Assembly: GCA_947463285.1 (NCBI GenBank)
Contig: CANHTV010000108.1
Span: forward strand, 1-9,762
DNA length: 9,762 bases
Reading direction: 5' to 3'
Origin: Verrucomicrobiaceae bacterium
GTDB lineage: Bacteria > Verrucomicrobiota > Verrucomicrobiia > Verrucomicrobiales > Verrucomicrobiaceae
Both the position numbers and the translations under genes were made by a program. Every line of letters begins with the position of its first letter. The stretch's first letter is position 1. The notes under the pieces are model-generated. The model searched no databases. It was not told the origin of the DNA and saw only the letters and a program-made list of their open reading frames with translations. Positions 7,513 through 9,762 of the stretch are shown one piece after another.

Positions 7513-9132
7513 ATGAAATACATCTTCGTCACCGGCGGTGTCGTCAGTTCACTCGGCAAAGGCCTTGCAGCCTCATCCCTCGGCACCTTGCTCGAGCTTC
7601 GTGGCCTCAAGGTCATCATGCAAAAGTTTGATCCCTATTTGAACATCGACCCAGGCACAATGAACCCCTATGAGCACGGCGAAGTTTATGTACTCGACGA
7701 TGGTGCTGAGACCGACCTCGACCTCGGTCATTACGAGCGATTCACCCACACCAATCTCTCCAAGCTCAACAACCTCACCTCCGGTCAGGTTTATCAAAGT
7801 GTGCTCGACAAAGAACGCGCTGGCAAATACCAGGGCCGCACGGTGCAGGTCATCCCGCACGTCACCAACGAGATCAAAGCCCGCATCCAGGCCGTGGCCG
7901 ACAAAATGACTGGTGATGTCATTATCACCGAAATCGGTGGCACCGTCGGCGACATCGAAGGTCTGCCATTCCTGGAGGCCATCCGCCAGTTCGCCCACGA
8001 GTCCGGCCCCGGCAATGTCCTCTTCATCCATGCCACCCTCGTTCCTTACATCAAGGCAGCTCAGGAGCTCAAAACCAAGCCGACCCAACAATCCATCGCT
8101 AAACTGCGAGAGATTGGCATTGCCCCACACATCATCCTCTGCCGCACCGAGCAACCTCTAGAACTGGATGTAAGAGAGAAAATTTCACTTTTTGGTAATG
8201 TGCCGATCGAAGATGTCATCGAAGTGCGCGACGTCAAAAATAGCATATACGAGCTACCTCTGAAACTCCATGAAGAGCGTCTCGATGACGTCGTCTGCAA
8301 GCAACTTAAGCTCGAAACCCCGCAGCCAGATCTCACCAAATGGCGTCACTTCGTCCAGCGCGTCGTTCACCCCACACACCACGTTCGCATCGGCGTCGTC
8401 GGTAAATATATCGAGCTTCAAGACGCCTACAAAAGCATCTACGAAGCCCTCACGCACGCTGGAGCGGCTAACGACACCAAGGTGGACATCGTCCGCCTCG
8501 ATGCAGAGGCCATTGAAAAAGCTGGCCCTGACACCTACCTCAACGGACTACAAGGCATCCTGATCCCCGGTGGCTTCGGCGACCGTGGCACCGAAGGAAA
8601 AATTGCCTCTGCTCGTTATGCCCGCGAGTCTGGCATTCCCTACTTTGGCATCTGCCTTGGCATGCAAATCGCCGTCATCGAATTCGCTCGTAACATCTGC
8701 GGCCTGAAAAACGCCACCAGCACCGAGTTCGACAAATCAGCTGAGCATCCCGTCATCAGCATGATGGAGGAGCAGAAGAAAGTGAAACAACTCGGCGGCA
8801 CTATGCGCCTCGGCACCTGGGTCACCGACCTCAAGCCTGACACCAAAGCCTACGAGATGTACCAGACCTCCACCATCACCGAGCGCCATCGTCATCGCTA
8901 CGAATTCAACGAAGACTACAAAGACCAGTTGGAAGCGTCAGGCCTCGTCATCAGCGGCATCTCCCCCAAAGGCGAACTCGCTGAAATGATCGAACTGCCC
9001 AGTCATCCCTTCTACGTTGCCTGCCAGTTCCACCCAGAATTCCTCAGCAAGCCAAACACTCCACACCCGCTGTTTAACGGCTTCGTCAAAGCTGCACTCC
9101 AGCACCACCGAGCACCGGAATTGCTGAGCTAA
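7513..9132 (+). CDS. pyrG: CTP synthase (glutamine-hydrolysing)
   Basis: The enzyme converts UTP, ATP and glutamine to CTP, the last step of de novo pyrimidine nucleotide synthesis, in the cytoplasm. From ATG 7513 the product has 539 residues (E. coli PyrG 545). The N-terminal synthase domain starts KYIFVTGGVVSSLGKG with its P-loop Lys16. It carries the Mg-binding Asp70 in TDLDLGHYERF and Glu140 in TEIGGTVGDIEG, matching E. coli Asp72 and Glu140. The C-terminal class I glutamine amidotransferase domain has GGFGDRG, nucleophile Cys381 in GICLGMQ, and His507 and Glu509 in CQFHPEF, so the triad is complete. An in-frame ATG at 7474 overlaps the kdsB stop and would add 13 Ser/Thr/Pro-rich residues. 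I chose 7513 because homologues begin at the MKYIFVTGG-type segment, but coupling makes 7474 credible. Neither start has a Shine-Dalgarno site. The reading frame is intact. Confidence 0.97.
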   Translation: MKYIFVTGGVVSSLGKGLAASSLGTLLELRGLKVIMQKFDPYLNIDPGTMNPYEHGEVYVLDDGAETDLDLGHYERFTHTNLSKLNNLTSGQVYQSVLDKERAGKYQGRTVQVIPHVTNEIKARIQAVADKMTGDVIITEIGGTVGDIEGLPFLEAIRQFAHESGPGNVLFIHATLVPYIKAAQELKTKPTQQSIAKLREIGIAPHIILCRTEQPLELDVREKISLFGNVPIEDVIEVRDVKNSIYELPLKLHEERLDDVVCKQLKLETPQPDLTKWRHFVQRVVHPTHHVRIGVVGKYIELQDAYKSIYEALTHAGAANDTKVDIVRLDAEAIEKAGPDTYLNGLQGILIPGGFGDRGTEGKIASARYARESGIPYFGICLGMQIAVIEFARNICGLKNATSTEFDKSAEHPVISMMEEQKKVKQLGGTMRLGTWVTDLKPDTKAYEMYQTSTITERHRHRYEFNEDYKDQLEASGLVISGISPKGELAEMIELPSHPFYVACQFHPEFLSKPNTPHPLFNGFVKAALQHHRAPELLS

Positions 9133-9150
9133 AATCTCCCAATTATCGTG

Positions 9151-9190
9151 ATCAACATGCCGCAGCATTTCTGCGGCATGTTGATTTTTT
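9151..9190 (+). terminator. Rho-independent terminator after pyrG
   Basis: A perfect 15-base stem, ATCAACATGCCGCAG (9151-9165) with CTGCGGCATGTTGAT (9171-9185), closes a 5-base loop (CATTT) and is followed directly by five more T (9186-9190). It starts 18 bases after the pyrG stop and should end the permease-kdsB-pyrG transcript. The convergent dehydrogenase stops 8 bases beyond it. On the minus strand no T-tract follows the stem, so termination in that direction should be weaker. Confidence 0.92.
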
Positions 9191-9198
9191 GCTAAAAA

Positions 9199-9762
9199 TT
9201 AACTGACTTGAGGATACTCAATCAGTGCCTTGATCACCCCGCGACGTGCCACTTCATCGAAGGCTTCATGGATCTGGTCCAAGGGGAACCGATGCGTGAT
9301 AAAGTCCGCTGACGTAAGTTTTTTCTCACGAATCCACTGACAAAGCTGCGGCTGGCTCTCGCGCTCGTATTTCCGTGTCGGCCACTGATGCACGAGCACG
9401 TTGAAATTGAAGTCTCCCTTCGATTTGTCGAGGTGCAGCACCGGCTGCGTCAGCACGCCGTAGATGCAGTGTGACCCACCGCGTCGCAGCAGCGGCAAGC
9501 CCTGCTGGAGGATGTCAGCGCTACCCACGGCATCGATTACGGCATCGAGTTTGCCCGGCACCTTGATTTGCCCAGGCTCAAACGCCGCATCCGCGCCAAA
9601 CGAAATCGCCTTTGCGCGCTTGTCTGCATGACGATCCACGATACCGATCCAGCCCAGTCCAAACAGTCTCCCGAGTTTCACAAAACTCAGCCCCACCGGA
9701 CCCGCACCGAAGATCAGTACATCATCGCCCGGTTGAAGGTGGAAGTCGCGGAAGGCTCCGAG
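9199..9762 (-). CDS. Medium-chain (zinc-type) alcohol/polyol dehydrogenase, C-terminal part
   Basis: This is the C-terminal 187 residues of an MDR-superfamily dehydrogenase; the N-terminal, normally zinc-binding half lies beyond the right edge. From the edge, the fragment reads DFHLQPGDDVLIFGAGPVGL: the Rossmann fold with GAGPVG at 19-24. Asp43 (GIVDRHADKR) at the end of the second strand favours NAD over NADP. DAVIDAVG (73-80) and the closing segment with DQIHEAFDEV and GVIKALIEYP are typical of the family end. The stop is TAA at 9199-9201. The frame is open to the window edge, so the start is not visible. The substrate cannot be named; sorbitol/galactitol-phosphate-type or other alcohol dehydrogenases are all possible. 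The catalytic zinc ligands cannot be checked here. It is convergent with pyrG and probably unrelated to it in function. Confidence 0.9.
   Translation of the reverse strand, partial: LGAFRDFHLQPGDDVLIFGAGPVGLSFVKLGRLFGLGWIGIVDRHADKRAKAISFGADAAFEPGQIKVPGKLDAVIDAVGSADILQQGLPLLRRGGSHCIYGVLTQPVLHLDKSKGDFNFNVLVHQWPTRKYERESQPQLCQWIREKKLTSADFITHRFPLDQIHEAFDEVARRGVIKALIEYPQVS

Noticed and set aside
7573..8154. Minus-strand frame of 193 codons inside pyrG
   Set aside because: Antisense to the well-conserved PyrG synthase domain, Asp/Gly/Val-rich without motifs; a by-product of pyrG codon use.
1..9762. CRISPR arrays, insertion sequences, tRNA, rRNA or known riboswitch
   Set aside because: No direct-repeat array, no transposase, no terminal repeats and no cloverleaf or conserved RNA motif found by eye.

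Overview
The window looks like chromosomal DNA of a Gram-negative bacterium with an LPS outer membrane, most likely Verrucomicrobiota (a Prosthecobacter/Verrucomicrobium-like member of the PVC group). Three things point there: a kdsB-pyrG pair with overlapping stop and start, an arrangement also known from Chlamydia; a short prepilin-like gene of the type common in Verrucomicrobiota; and a very large exported TPR protein. No 16S gene or other decisive marker is present, so the phylum call is an inference.

Layout. Positions 1-4640 (minus strand) hold one uninterrupted reading frame for a secreted TPR/helical-repeat protein of at least 1546 residues, whose C-terminus lies beyond the left edge. 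A 189-base AT-rich gap (4641-4829) with a 16-base perfect palindrome separates it from a divergent, plus-strand prepilin remnant (4830-5319). That remnant has an intact-looking class III leader, but a TAA stands at the first residue of the mature pilin and a one-base frameshift sits in an A6 run. Then come, all on the plus strand, a LolC/LolE-family permease (5367-6647), kdsB (6704-7474) and pyrG (7513-9132, or from 7474). A strong intrinsic terminator (9151-9190) ends this run. The right edge holds the C-terminal part of a convergent minus-strand NAD-type medium-chain dehydrogenase (9199-9762).

How they work together. The permease-kdsB-pyrG run has an envelope theme. PyrG makes CTP, KdsB uses CTP to activate Kdo for LPS, and the Lol-type permease belongs to the family that releases lipoproteins from the inner membrane for transport to the outer membrane. 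The TPR protein is predicted to be exported. No direct link between it and the pilin remnant is shown beyond the shared intergenic region.

Novelty. I see no CRISPR, transposon, defence cassette, tRNA or rRNA. Most of the window is ordinary housekeeping DNA. The item most worth a second look is the doubly interrupted prepilin gene, followed by the giant TPR protein.
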